Source: a virus. From it: a DNA stretch of 43,792 bases. The position numbers and the translations under genes were made by a program. This document shows, in pieces, positions 7,013 through 14,726 of this stretch (position 1 is the stretch's first letter; each line of letters starts with the position of its first letter). Below the pieces are notes generated by a model, which was given only the letters and a program-made list of their open reading frames with translations, did not search any database and was not told where the DNA came from. The DNA lies in the IMG/VR virus record IMGVR_UViG_3300042987_001137, positions 1 to 43,792 of that record. The stretch is one strand, 5' to 3'.

Positions 7013-7066
7013 CACTCTTCCTTCCCACCGCTTTAACGAGCGTGGACTTTGAGCAACAAAATTCTA

Positions 7067-7225
7067 TTATTTTTTCTTTGCTGTTTTAGCTGCTTGTTTA
7101 AAATTCTTTGCAGTTGGTGCGCCTTTGCTTCCGGGTTTACGCATCTTTTCACCACTGCCTTCAGCAATACGTTTGCGTTTGGCATGGATGTTTGCGTACA
7201 AACCTGGCTTAGACTTCTCTGCCAT
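7067..7225 (-). CDS. small basic protein (52 aa)
   Basis: The 52 codons start at 7225 and stop at 7067. Sequence features such as KPGLYANIHAKRKRIAEGSG and a Lys/Ala-rich tail ending in AKKK make it strongly basic and probably unstructured. I recognise this as a small protein type repeated across many marine phages, function unknown; nucleic-acid binding is likely from charge alone. Its start lies 17 bases inside the preceding gene (7209-7367), so the two are coupled, and a terminator follows. Confidence 0.75.
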   Translation of the reverse strand: MAEKSKPGLYANIHAKRKRIAEGSGEKMRKPGSKGAPTAKNFKQAAKTAKKK

Positions 7226-7367
7226 TTTCCTTTTTGCGTTCTTCTAACATTTTAAGGTACTTACACGGTTTAGCACTTTTGGCCCATTCTTTACCAGGGT
7301 TGGGGATTAGTTTTTCTAGCTTCCAGAAAAAATCTTGGAGGCGTTGTGCTTCTGTAATACGTGGCAT
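7209..7367 (-). CDS. hypothetical protein (52 aa)
   Basis: The start codon at 7367 overlaps the stop of the upstream gene as TGATG, and the 3' end overlaps the next gene by 17 bases. The product begins MPRITEAQRLQDFFWKLEKL and is a basic helical protein with a single Cys. The chain of overlaps (7573, 7367, 7225) shows a compact translationally coupled trio. No family is recognised. Confidence 0.65.
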   Translation of the reverse strand: MPRITEAQRLQDFFWKLEKLIPNPGKEWAKSAKPCKYLKMLEERKKENGREV

Positions 7368-7573
7368 CAGATTAAGTTTGTGGGAATGTCAGGCTGTTTG
7401 CAAAAACGTTCCATCAAATCATCCATATGCTCCAAAGATTCAAGTCTGCTCAGTACATCAGAAAGGCTACTGATCAGAAAAATATGTTCAGTGCGAGCTG
7501 CAAAAGCCAATGCTTCTCGCAGTGCCTGAGATGCAGTATCAATAGATTCTTTTGTTTGTTGAGAAAGAGCCAT
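7367..7573 (-). CDS. hypothetical helical protein (68 aa)
   Basis: Start 7573 is chosen because AAGGA lies seven bases upstream; an in-frame ATG at 7618 would add 15 residues but abuts an inverted repeat. The product begins MALSQQTKESIDTASQALRE and is a predicted helical bundle with many Ser, Leu and Glu residues. This type of small protein recurs in cyanophages; its role is unknown. It is the first gene of the coupled trio ending at the terminator near 6990. Confidence 0.6.
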   Translation of the reverse strand: MALSQQTKESIDTASQALREALAFAARTEHIFLISSLSDVLSRLESLEHMDDLMERFCKQPDIPTNLI

Positions 7574-7619
7574 TTCAGATTCCTTGGGTTTCCTTGTTAA
7601 ACCAGTAATAACAAACATT

Positions 7620-7657
7620 GTAGTCCAGTCAATTGTTATTAGTATTAACTGGACTAC
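7620..7657. repeat. inverted repeat between genes
   Basis: A perfect 10-bp inverted repeat (7620-7629 and 7648-7657; arms GTAGTCCAGT and ACTGGACTAC) with an 18-base AT-rich spacer. It lies between the methyltransferase stop (7698) and the next gene's start (7573), both on the minus strand. It could be an mRNA hairpin or an operator; no T-run follows. Confidence 0.55.
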
Positions 7658-7697
7658 GTAAGTTGTCTATACGGGTAACTGAACGATAAAGTATTGT

Positions 7698-8276
7698 TTA
7701 CCAGATCCAGCCAATCTGATATTCATCAAATAAAGGTTCGACTCCAATAGCTTCCATTAATTCAGCAATCAGTCTTCCTTTACCAAGGCGCTTGCCATCT
7801 GTTGTCTTGATGTTATCATCAACAACAATCAACGTACCAGAGCAAATAATGTCTTTGGCTGCAAATAACTCTTTCAGATGATGGGCTGAGGCTTCCCAAT
7901 CATTATTCCAATTCTGAATATTAAAAGAGTCAAGGTAAAGCAAAGCGGCTTTACCTTCAAGGGAACAAAGAAAACTAACCGAATCAGACTCAACTACTTC
8001 TGTTTTTGTTGTATTCTTTTCTGCCAACGCGCAAGCGTTGGGATCAATATCAATTGAAATTAAATCACCTCCTTTGCAGGAAATGTAATTGTCAAAAAGA
8101 AGAGTCGAACAACCATCGCCAGTGTAGTTGTTCTCTTCTCGATAGGTGCCTGTTTCAATAATAAGAGGATTCGTTATTGTATCGAGGTATTCAAAGATTT
8201 GTGTAAAGCCTGACTGACGTGCTCCCAGTAGTGGCTTAATATTTTCAAAGTATTCGTTCCAGGGGCAGGAAGACAT
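7698..8276 (-). CDS. class I SAM-dependent methyltransferase
   Basis: This 192-residue protein has a Rossmann methyltransferase core. Motif I is IIETGTYREENNYTGDG (around residue 40) and the acidic end of strand 2 is LISIDIDPNACALAE. Later come a motif-IV-like ALLYLDSFN and GTLIVVDDNIK. It resembles the small Methyltransf_24 / cephalosporin-hydroxylase-like group found near sugar-processing genes. The substrate cannot be read from sequence. It lies directly downstream of the hli operon on the same strand (gap of six bases), so it is probably co-transcribed with it. Confidence 0.7.
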   Translation of the reverse strand: MSSCPWNEYFENIKPLLGARQSGFTQIFEYLDTITNPLIIETGTYREENNYTGDGCSTLLFDNYISCKGGDLISIDIDPNACALAEKNTTKTEVVESDSVSFLCSLEGKAALLYLDSFNIQNWNNDWEASAHHLKELFAAKDIICSGTLIVVDDNIKTTDGKRLGKGRLIAELMEAIGVEPLFDEYQIGWIW

Positions 8277-8282
8277 GGTGTT

Positions 8283-8420
8283 TTACAAATCAATCCGAGT
8301 ATACTCGATTTGCTTGGCCTCTAGTTCCTTCTCTTTCTGATCGGCTTCTATTGTTTCAACATCTTCAACAACCGGCCAATCTTCAATCTCATAATAAAAC
8401 CGCGTAAGATTACAAGACAC
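8283..8420 (-). CDS. small acidic protein (45 aa)
   Basis: The GTG start at 8420 has GGAAG eight bases upstream, and the gene overlaps the stop of the hli-like gene by 11 bases. The frame is open further upstream, but that part only shadows hli. The product is short and acidic, with a Glu/Lys helix at the end (ADQKEKELEAKQIEY). Its position between hli and the methyltransferase suggests one operon. The function is unknown. Confidence 0.5.
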   Translation of the reverse strand: MSCNLTRFYYEIEDWPVVEDVETIEADQKEKELEAKQIEYTRIDL

Positions 8421-8658
8421 CGATAAGCTTCCAGACGGATTGTTTTGTGAGCAGTTCCCAGAACAAGATGAACACCACTGCGAGCATAGCCGCTCTTCCA
8501 TTAACACGTTCTGAATACCAGAAATAATCATTCGGGTGTGTGGGTGGATTCATAAAGTTTAGGTCTGGCATGCGCTCCTTAATCAATTCTTTCAATACAA
8601 AATAAATACAGTAGCTCCATCCGATAATGGAAAGCCATGCTTTGCGTAAAGGATTCAT
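8410..8658 (-). CDS. hli: high-light-inducible (Hli)-type chlorophyll-binding protein
   Basis: Residues 50-58 read ERVNGRAAM, the signature of the Hli / chlorophyll a/b-binding helix (ExxNGRxAM), followed by a hydrophobic run to the C-terminus. The Glu and Asn are pigment ligands in the family; the Gly that usually follows AMx is Ala here. Cyanophage Hli proteins sit in the thylakoid membrane and are thought to protect photosystems during infection. The 82-residue form adds an N-terminal membrane helix (residues 7-26); an internal ATG at 8571 with AAGGAG just upstream would give a standard 53-residue Hli. The ATG of the long form overlaps the upstream ORF's TGA. Confidence 0.75.
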   Translation of the reverse strand: MNPLRKAWLSIIGWSYCIYFVLKELIKERMPDLNFMNPPTHPNDYFWYSERVNGRAAMLAVVFILFWELLTKQSVWKLIGVL

Positions 8659-8759
8659 TTCGCCAGGGGGAATTCTTGAAGAAAAATAAACAGGTCAAGT
8701 GCTGTCACCAACAAGATAGCAGTCAGGATTGCTGCAATGCTGTACTCAAACCCTTTCAT
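8655..8759 (-). CDS. single-helix membrane peptide (34 aa)
   Basis: This ORF starts at 8759 and ends in ATGA that overlaps the hli start. Residues 7-27 (SIAAILTAILLVTALDLFIF) form one clear membrane helix, between a charged start (MKGFEY) and a short polar tail. It is likely translated together with hli, and could be an accessory membrane peptide. No family is recognised. Confidence 0.55.
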   Translation of the reverse strand: MKGFEYSIAAILTAILLVTALDLFIFLQEFPLAK

Positions 8760-8783
8760 CGCAAGTAGTTAAAAACTGCTAGA

Positions 8784-8809
8784 TTGAGGATAATATAAAC
8801 CATCCTCAA
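8784..8809. promoter_or_regulatory. inverted repeat in a divergent promoter region
   Basis: TTGAGGAT (8784-8791) and ATCCTCAA (8802-8809) form a perfect 8-bp inverted repeat with a 10-base AT spacer containing TATAAA. It ends directly before the GTG start of the exonuclease gene and 25 bases from the start of the hli-operon peptide on the other strand. It could be an operator for either direction or an mRNA hairpin that hides the GTG. Confidence 0.55.
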
Positions 8810-9664
8810 GTGGCTGTTAGAATTGATGCTAAAGACGCCTGGATCAACATCCAGGAACAACAGCCCAAACTCATGCGAAGCCTGAATAAGGCCGCAACCA
8901 GAATTACGTTAAACGGTAAGAGGCACTATACAACTCCCCTTCCTTCTGGTCCTGCACCTTCTGTAACAACTATCATCTCAGAGACAGCTTCTGAAGCAAA
9001 CAAACGGAAGCTTGAAATGTGGTCAAAAGCTAACCCAGGTGTCAAGGAAGCGGCTGCTGAACGTGGCACGGCAGTCCACTTTGCTATGGAGCAGTACCTT
9101 AAAGGGAACAAGGCACCAGATGTACCAGAGGAATATGAAGATTTTTGGGAGGGATTGCCGCCAATCCTCGATCAATTTGAAGAAGTGTTATGGGCAGAAA
9201 CACCTGTTCTTGATAAGTTTAACTTCACCGTTGGTGCCGATGACGTTGCTCGCGTGTGGGGTTGCGATCCTGACGGGAGAGCTTGGGCTGGCGCTCCTGA
9301 CATTATTGGGGTGGCTAATCGTAAACTTACTCTTGCTGATTTAAAGACCAGTGTCAAATTATATAGTCGTAAATGGCCTAAAGATTTGGAGAAAGGATCA
9401 CCTGAATGGCGTGATATGCTAGGGGGTCATATGAAATTCAAGAAGACATGCAAACAACTTGCCGCATATGACATTGCTATTACGCAAACCCTTGGCTTAA
9501 AAGTTCAGCAGGCAGCAATATTAGTTGCCACCCCCAAGCGTACACAGATCTTCATCATCTCACGTAAATTCCTTGACATCCTGCATACCGATTGGTACAA
9601 GATCGTCGAGGAATATTACAAGCAAATTGAAGAAGTTGGCTGTTCTGACAACTCACTCATTTAG
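8810..9664 (+). CDS. PD-(D/E)XK superfamily exonuclease
   Basis: This 284-residue protein carries the PD-(D/E)XK (RecB/Cas4-like) core: RGTAVHFAMEQYL in the first helix, D164 in GAPDIIGV, D177-L-K179 in LTLADLKTS, and a QxxxY motif (Q216, Y220). Such phage nucleases process DNA ends in recombination or degrade host DNA. It begins the replication region, with primase-helicase genes downstream. The start is a GTG right after an inverted repeat, with no clear Shine-Dalgarno. Its 3' end overlaps the opposing small basic gene by 8 bases. Confidence 0.75.
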   Translation: MAVRIDAKDAWINIQEQQPKLMRSLNKAATRITLNGKRHYTTPLPSGPAPSVTTIISETASEANKRKLEMWSKANPGVKEAAAERGTAVHFAMEQYLKGNKAPDVPEEYEDFWEGLPPILDQFEEVLWAETPVLDKFNFTVGADDVARVWGCDPDGRAWAGAPDIIGVANRKLTLADLKTSVKLYSRKWPKDLEKGSPEWRDMLGGHMKFKKTCKQLAAYDIAITQTLGLKVQQAAILVATPKRTQIFIISRKFLDILHTDWYKIVEEYYKQIEEVGCSDNSLI

Positions 9665-9890
9665 AGCGAGTCTTGCCTCCTCCTTGACCTTTGGCTCCTG
9701 ATTTACCAGGGCGCTCTTTTGCACGGCCTGGAGCAACCCCTGTACGGGAAGCAGCAGAAGCAGATTTACCGCGCTCAGAGCGAGGTTTTGCTTTATCTTC
9801 TGGCTTGTCTTTAGCACGGGCCATGCCTTCTTCCCGTTTCTTTTGGCCCATCTCAGAACCACGTCCGGCAAATTTACCAGCGAATTGCAT
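9657..9890 (-). CDS. small basic protein (77 aa)
   Basis: The protein is extremely rich in Lys, Arg, Gly, Ala and Ser (MQFAGKFAGRGSEMGQKKRE and onward) and is expected to be disordered. It is the only minus-strand gene inside the replication region. The reverse frame (9691-9933) is a shadow. It resembles short basic cyanophage proteins that probably bind nucleic acid. A T4-late-like TATAAATA lies 16 bases before the start. Confidence 0.65.
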   Translation of the reverse strand: MQFAGKFAGRGSEMGQKKREEGMARAKDKPEDKAKPRSERGKSASAASRTGVAPGRAKERPGKSGAKGQGGGKTRSK

Positions 9891-9905
9891 GGTGTTTGTT
9901 AAAAC

Positions 9906-9913
9906 TATTTATA
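9906..9913 (-). promoter_or_regulatory. T4-type late promoter-like box
   Basis: The minus strand reads TATAAATA, the core of T4-family late promoters, 16 bases upstream of the start of the small basic gene at 9890. It lies in an AT-rich divergent gap, so it may equally be chance or part of a sigma-70 -10 region for the plus-strand gene at 9940. Confidence 0.35.
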
Positions 9914-9939
9914 TTATAAGTTATCTTTTTTAAAAAAAA

Positions 9940-10134
9940 ATGGCTTGGAATCCTGAAGACCCAGTCGAAAAACAAAAGCGTATCTCCTGGTCGGTTGCAA
10001 CTTCAGCCGCTCTGGTAACTGGAGAAGATCCTTTGGATATCTACAACAGACTCATGGATAGCAACAACAAACCAGAGGTTGGTTCAAGAAATATTACTAA
10101 GACTAATGAGTCTCAAATCTCTGGAAACATGTAA
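9940..10134 (+). CDS. hypothetical protein (64 aa)
   Basis: The ATG follows a long A-run. The product starts MAWNPEDPVEKQKRISW and continues with a helical Ala/Thr-rich stretch and an Asn/Ser-rich, probably flexible tail. No family is recognised. It is the first gene of the primase-helicase transcript. Confidence 0.55.
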   Translation: MAWNPEDPVEKQKRISWSVATSAALVTGEDPLDIYNRLMDSNNKPEVGSRNITKTNESQISGNM

Positions 10135-10188
10135 CCTTTGTCCTGGATTCCCAGGCGTAGGATAAGAAGACACTCAAACAAACCTTCC

Positions 10189-10368
10189 ATGGAAATTCAT
10201 ATTTCTATGGGGGAGTGGATAAACGCACTTCAGCAGCGCATGTCGAATGCGAATGATGGAGATTGCTTTTATCTTCCTACCCTCATGCATCTTCATGCGT
10301 TTCTTTTGCTAAAAGAACGCTGCTTTCCTTGTAGGGATTTTAAAGTGGAGGTTGATCAAGACAAATGA
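10189..10368 (+). CDS. hypothetical protein (59 aa)
   Basis: ATG 10189 is chosen; the frame is open back to a TTG at 10138. The last codon overlaps the next gene as ATGA (10365-10368), so it is coupled to the primase-helicase. The product is compact, with one Cys-x-x-Cys pair near the end (ERCFPCRDF) and several His residues, and might bind a metal. The function is unknown. Confidence 0.55.
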   Translation: MEIHISMGEWINALQQRMSNANDGDCFYLPTLMHLHAFLLLKERCFPCRDFKVEVDQDK

Positions 10369-13013
10369 ACATGGAACATAACCAGTCTCTTTCCCTCAAG
10401 CCTGGCGGTATTTGTCTTGACTACATCCCAATTGAATGGAGCTTGACCCCACTTGGCGGTAACAAAGATCCTTATATTGCCGGGTGGCAAAATAACCCAT
10501 TCACCATAAAAGGAATTGAAGAAGAAATCGTTACTGGCAAATGCAAGGCCATTGGTCTACTTAGTGGTCCTGTCTGCAATTATCCCTACGGTCTGGTTTG
10601 GGTTGATGTCGATGGACCAACTGTATACAAAGAAGTTGAAAAACTATCAGGAAAATCTTTTTCCGACGCACTTCCCAATACCCTGACTATCCTCAGCGGT
10701 AAGGAAGGAAGAGAACGGAAACTCTATCGCATCGATCGTGAAAAGCATAAACACTTTGCACGAAACAAGTACGTTTTCTACACCGAAAAACAAAAAGAAA
10801 AACTAGAGATCCTTTGGTGCAAACATCAGGGTGTCTTGATGGGTTTGCATCCAGAAACAGAAGGATACTACACTGCTCCAGGGCAAGGCTTTGAGTGGGT
10901 AACTAAACTCCCAGAGCTTCCTGATTGGTTGCTTAACGAAATCATCAACAAAAATGTAAAGCAAGGAATCCCTGCCAAAGAAACAACTCGTGTTGTTGGC
11001 AATGGATTTGCCGTTGTCGCCAGGGTTGAACTTGAACGTGACATCCAGGTTGCAACTGAAGCAATGTGGAAAATGCCGGCAGAGGCTGTTGATGACTATG
11101 AGATCTGGATTGCTGTTGGACAATCGCTCCACTCATTAGACGAGTCATTGCTCGATGTATGGGATGACTGGTCTAAACAGTCGAGTAAATACAAAGAAGG
11201 AGAATGCCACCGTCGCTGGCTTTCCTTCAGCAAAGGTGGCGGAAGAGGTATCGGCACGCTCATTCATCTTGCTCAGCAGCAGGGTGTTCGTCTGTCTGAT
11301 AACCAGCGGGTGTTTGGTGTCGATGATGCGATGTTAAATCACCAGGCTGAACTTGTTGCTCAATACGAATCTGGGGCCATGTCTGTAAACGATCTTCTTG
11401 TTGAACTCCATCCTCAAATGGCCGCACCAAAGGAAAATGTTCGATCGTCAAAGATAAGGCGGCAGGGCACAAGCACAGAGGGGAAAGAAAAAACACCACG
11501 CAATTCTTCATCGGATGTCATCGCGGAAACAGTGGTGCACAAGTTTAGCGGTAACGTCATCTACAGTCAAGCCCGTGACTCATTCTTTTATTACGGGCGG
11601 AAAAGCCCTGGCGTCTGGTCCCAGCTCAGCGAGACGGAGATGAAGGGTGTCATCAAAGAGGAGTTCGACCATATCAAAAGAGAGTTGATGCCCAATGGTT
11701 ATGGCATAAAACTTATCAATGATGTTCTTGACATCTTGAAAATTGTCCTCTGCAACGATGATTGGTATGAAGGTAATGAATACCTCCTGTTCACAAATGG
11801 CATCTTGATTGTTGAAACACGGGAGCTTATTCCTTTTGACAGGGAACTCCATATGACACAACAATTACCATACGATTACGATCCAGAGGCAAACTGTCTT
11901 CCTATTATCCAGTGGCTGAAAGATGCACAAGAAAATAACTGGGGTCGTGTACAGGTTCTTAGGGCATGGCTGCGTGCTGTGCTGTTAAGTCACTCTGAAG
12001 TTCAGAAGTTTGTCGAGATTGTTGGACCAGGTAAGTCTGGTAAATCAACCTACTCAAACCTTGCTCACGCTTTAGTAGGAGACGATAACGCCATGATCTC
12101 TTCTCTTGAACACCTTGAAAAAAATAGGTTTGAGACAGCAAACTTATACAAGAAAAAACTACTCCTGTTTAATGATGTGGAACGGTACGGCGGCTCTGTC
12201 TCTGTCCTTAAAGCAATCACAGGACGAGACTTAATTAGGAATGAAAGAAAGTATCAAACAGGATCGCAAAAACCGTTTAAGTTCAATGGGTTGGTTATGA
12301 TCACGGCCAATGAACCGATCCAAACAACTGATCCAACCTCGGGCCTGGCTCGTCGTCGCCTCACTATTCCTTTTGACAAACCTTTTACTGGCAGCTCTGC
12401 TGAGCAACGAACTCTTATTGATATGGACGACAACGGTCGTCCTTTTGGTGAGTTTGCTCCTCTCATTCCTGGACTTGTGAATTGGGTCCTGGCTATGTCT
12501 GAAACAGAGATGAGGGAATATCTGATGGAGACCAACAATAAAGTTGACTTCTTTGCCAAACATCACAGGGATCAAATCTTAAAATCCAACCAAATCATGG
12601 ATTGGATGGAACACTGCGTGGTGTTTGATCCAGGGGTATCGACTGCTGTTGGTCTTGCTAAACGTTCGGCAGGTGGTTCATCTAATGTATACGTGTCTTG
12701 GGATACTTGGTTATACGCAAGCTACTGCGAATTTGCCTGCGCATCCAATAGCAACATCTTGGGCCGTACTCGTTTTGAGACACTGTTAATGGATGTGTGT
12801 GTACATCAGCTTGGACTTAATGTGTACAAGTTCAAGGACAGGAGGGGAATGCGTGTTGTCAATATTGCCTGTCGTGCTTCTGACCAGAAGTACAATAGCT
12901 TCCCTTCCATTGTGGAAGTGGGGCTCAATAAAGAAGAATGGAGAATCCATTATGGAAACGTGCTTGACAGGAAAAACAATGAGACAATAGAAGTTGCAGA
13001 AGAAAGCCAGTGA
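10365..13013 (+). CDS. primase-helicase, D5/P4-alpha type
   Basis: This 882-residue fusion has three parts. The N-terminus (about 1-200) looks like a prim-pol/AEP-type domain with the acidic motif WVDVDGP. The middle (about 245-305) matches PriCT (EIWIAVGQSLHSLDE through WSKQSSKY). The C-terminal half is a superfamily III D5-type helicase with Walker A GPGKSGKST near residue 555, Walker B LLLFNDVE near 600, MITANEP near 645 and RRRLTIPF after it. It would prime and unwind DNA at the phage fork. It is coupled to genes on both sides (ATGA at the start, GTGA at the end). Confidence 0.85.
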   Translation: MNMEHNQSLSLKPGGICLDYIPIEWSLTPLGGNKDPYIAGWQNNPFTIKGIEEEIVTGKCKAIGLLSGPVCNYPYGLVWVDVDGPTVYKEVEKLSGKSFSDALPNTLTILSGKEGRERKLYRIDREKHKHFARNKYVFYTEKQKEKLEILWCKHQGVLMGLHPETEGYYTAPGQGFEWVTKLPELPDWLLNEIINKNVKQGIPAKETTRVVGNGFAVVARVELERDIQVATEAMWKMPAEAVDDYEIWIAVGQSLHSLDESLLDVWDDWSKQSSKYKEGECHRRWLSFSKGGGRGIGTLIHLAQQQGVRLSDNQRVFGVDDAMLNHQAELVAQYESGAMSVNDLLVELHPQMAAPKENVRSSKIRRQGTSTEGKEKTPRNSSSDVIAETVVHKFSGNVIYSQARDSFFYYGRKSPGVWSQLSETEMKGVIKEEFDHIKRELMPNGYGIKLINDVLDILKIVLCNDDWYEGNEYLLFTNGILIVETRELIPFDRELHMTQQLPYDYDPEANCLPIIQWLKDAQENNWGRVQVLRAWLRAVLLSHSEVQKFVEIVGPGKSGKSTYSNLAHALVGDDNAMISSLEHLEKNRFETANLYKKKLLLFNDVERYGGSVSVLKAITGRDLIRNERKYQTGSQKPFKFNGLVMITANEPIQTTDPTSGLARRRLTIPFDKPFTGSSAEQRTLIDMDDNGRPFGEFAPLIPGLVNWVLAMSETEMREYLMETNNKVDFFAKHHRDQILKSNQIMDWMEHCVVFDPGVSTAVGLAKRSAGGSSNVYVSWDTWLYASYCEFACASNSNILGRTRFETLLMDVCVHQLGLNVYKFKDRRGMRVVNIACRASDQKYNSFPSIVEVGLNKEEWRIHYGNVLDRKNNETIEVAEESQ

Positions 13014-13393
13014 CTAATGGCAAGCACTTAATACTGGATTTATACGAATGTGATCCAGATTGTTTGGATGATTATCCACAATTAGAGGAATGGTTGCAGA
13101 CAGCTCTGTTAATGGCTGATGCAACTATTCTTCGGATCCTTGGGGAAAAATTTCAGCCGCAAGGTGTTACCATCCTCGCCTTGCTGGCTGAATCACATGC
13201 CTCTATTCATACATGGCCAGAATTAAAGTATTGTGCTATTGATCTTTACACTTGTGGAGAAAAAACAAAAGGAGAGAAAGCGGCAGCTTTCTTGAAACAT
13301 AAATTGAAAGCTAAGTTAAGCGAAGAAAAACACATAACACGTTCGGCAATTCCTAGTGAATTTGCCCTTCCTTCCCGTGGTATTTGTGTATAG
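13010..13393 (+). CDS. speD: S-adenosylmethionine decarboxylase proenzyme
   Basis: This 127-residue protein contains LLAESHASIHTWPE, the autocleavage and active-site motif of class 1b AdoMetDC. S62 would become the pyruvoyl group, H67 and C82 are the family's processing and catalytic residues, and the spacing matches Thermotoga SpeD (S63, H68, C83). It makes decarboxylated SAM for spermidine synthesis. speD is a known cyanophage metabolic gene. It starts with GTG overlapping the primase-helicase stop, so it is expressed with replication. Confidence 0.9.
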   Translation: MTNGKHLILDLYECDPDCLDDYPQLEEWLQTALLMADATILRILGEKFQPQGVTILALLAESHASIHTWPELKYCAIDLYTCGEKTKGEKAAAFLKHKLKAKLSEEKHITRSAIPSEFALPSRGICV

Positions 13394-13418
13394 TGTGTCA
13401 AGGAATTCCAAATCTTAA

Positions 13419-14684
13419 ATGACTAAAAAACCTAAGCTCCTCTGGTGTGGTGATATTGTCGCCATGACGGGCTTTGCTCGTGTGACAGAAAATGTACTCA
13501 GCCGTATCAAAAATGATTTTGAAGTCGTAGTCCTTGGTCATAACTGGTGGGGAGATCCTACACCACTTCAAACAGAATACAAAATGTACCCGTCATCCAA
13601 TAGGTTCCAGCAGGCACCTTTTGGTGAAGACAGGCTTCGAGAAATTGTTGAGCGTGAACAGCCGGATGTTGTGTTCACAATCAATGATATGTGGATCATC
13701 AACGAACAATACAGGCGAATTGAAGACCTGCATAAACAAAAGAAATTTAAGTTCGTTGGTTATGCACCAATGGATTCGTATAACTGGTTGGGCTGCCTTA
13801 ATGAGACAGCTAATGACTGGGATGGTGTTGTATCTTATACCGAATTTGGTGCACACGAATTCATTAAAGGAGGCATCACAAAACCTATTGCTGTGATTCC
13901 TCATGGTGTCACGCGTAATCAGTTCTATCCCACCAATAAGGCAGAAGCAAGGAAGCGACTGAATCTGTCTCAGGATGCTTTCATTGTGTTCAATGGAAAC
14001 CGTAATCAATTCCGCAAACGGATTGATATCACAATTGAAGGGTTTGCCAAGTTTGCAAAAGACAAGCCTGATGCAATGCTGTACTTGCACATGGGCCTCA
14101 AGGATCAAGGATGGGACATCATGCCCTTGTTTGCACGCGAGATGAGTAAACAAGGCTTAGACCCAAATGGACGCATCATCCTGACCAGCAATAGCCATGG
14201 GCCATCCAATGTGGAAGTGGAAAGCCTGAATGCAATCTATAACGCTGTAGATGTGGGTGTTAACACCTGCAAAGGTGAAGGCTGGGGTCTGGTTAACTTT
14301 GAACATGCCGCTTGCCGTGTTGCCCAAGTAGTACCAAACCACACATCATGCAAAGAAATCTTTGAGGGTTACGGACAACTGATCCGTTGCGATCACATCG
14401 ATGTTGATACCAACTACTCCCGAGAGCTTCCCTGCCCCTCCGGCGATCACCTTGCGGAAATTCTGACGTACCTTTACAACAACCGTAAAGCACTTGAAGC
14501 AACAGCGGAACTGTGCTACCAGCGTGTAACAGATTCTCAGTATGACTGGGATACGATTGCGTCTCAGTTTGGTGGTGTGTTCCAGGATGTGTTGAGTGGT
14601 GTGGACCACACAGTTGAAGAGAAGCCTGTCAAGAAGAAGAAAAAGGAAAGGCCGCAGAAACGCACTGTGGGTAACGTAAACTAA
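13419..14684 (+). CDS. GT4-family glycosyltransferase
   Basis: This 421-residue protein has a GT-B fold. An N-terminal Rossmann half runs from KPKLLWCGDIVAMTGFARVT. IPHGVTRNQF lies at the domain border, and the donor-sugar site KGEGWGLVNFEHAA carries the GT4 E-x7-E pair. The C-terminus is a Lys-rich tail (EEKPVKKKKKERPQK), unusual for the family, which may anchor it to membrane or nucleic acid. It may glycosylate virion proteins, host surface or modified DNA; the target is unknown. It is the last gene before the terminator at 14703. Confidence 0.8.
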   Translation: MTKKPKLLWCGDIVAMTGFARVTENVLSRIKNDFEVVVLGHNWWGDPTPLQTEYKMYPSSNRFQQAPFGEDRLREIVEREQPDVVFTINDMWIINEQYRRIEDLHKQKKFKFVGYAPMDSYNWLGCLNETANDWDGVVSYTEFGAHEFIKGGITKPIAVIPHGVTRNQFYPTNKAEARKRLNLSQDAFIVFNGNRNQFRKRIDITIEGFAKFAKDKPDAMLYLHMGLKDQGWDIMPLFAREMSKQGLDPNGRIILTSNSHGPSNVEVESLNAIYNAVDVGVNTCKGEGWGLVNFEHAACRVAQVVPNHTSCKEIFEGYGQLIRCDHIDVDTNYSRELPCPSGDHLAEILTYLYNNRKALEATAELCYQRVTDSQYDWDTIASQFGGVFQDVLSGVDHTVEEKPVKKKKKERPQKRTVGNVN

Positions 14685-14702
14685 AAAGGTTAGGTAATAC
14701 TG

Positions 14703-14726
14703 CCCTGCCAAAAGGCGGGGTTTTTT
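14703..14726 (+). terminator. rho-independent terminator
   Basis: CCCTGCC (14703-14709) pairs with GGCGGGG (14714-14720) around AAAA, followed by T6. It ends the replication transcript after the glycosyltransferase gene. Confidence 0.92.

Noticed and set aside
10138-10188. TTG start for the 59-residue ORF
   Set aside because: It would need a rare start codon and adds a region with no conserved look; the ATG at 10189 is adequate.
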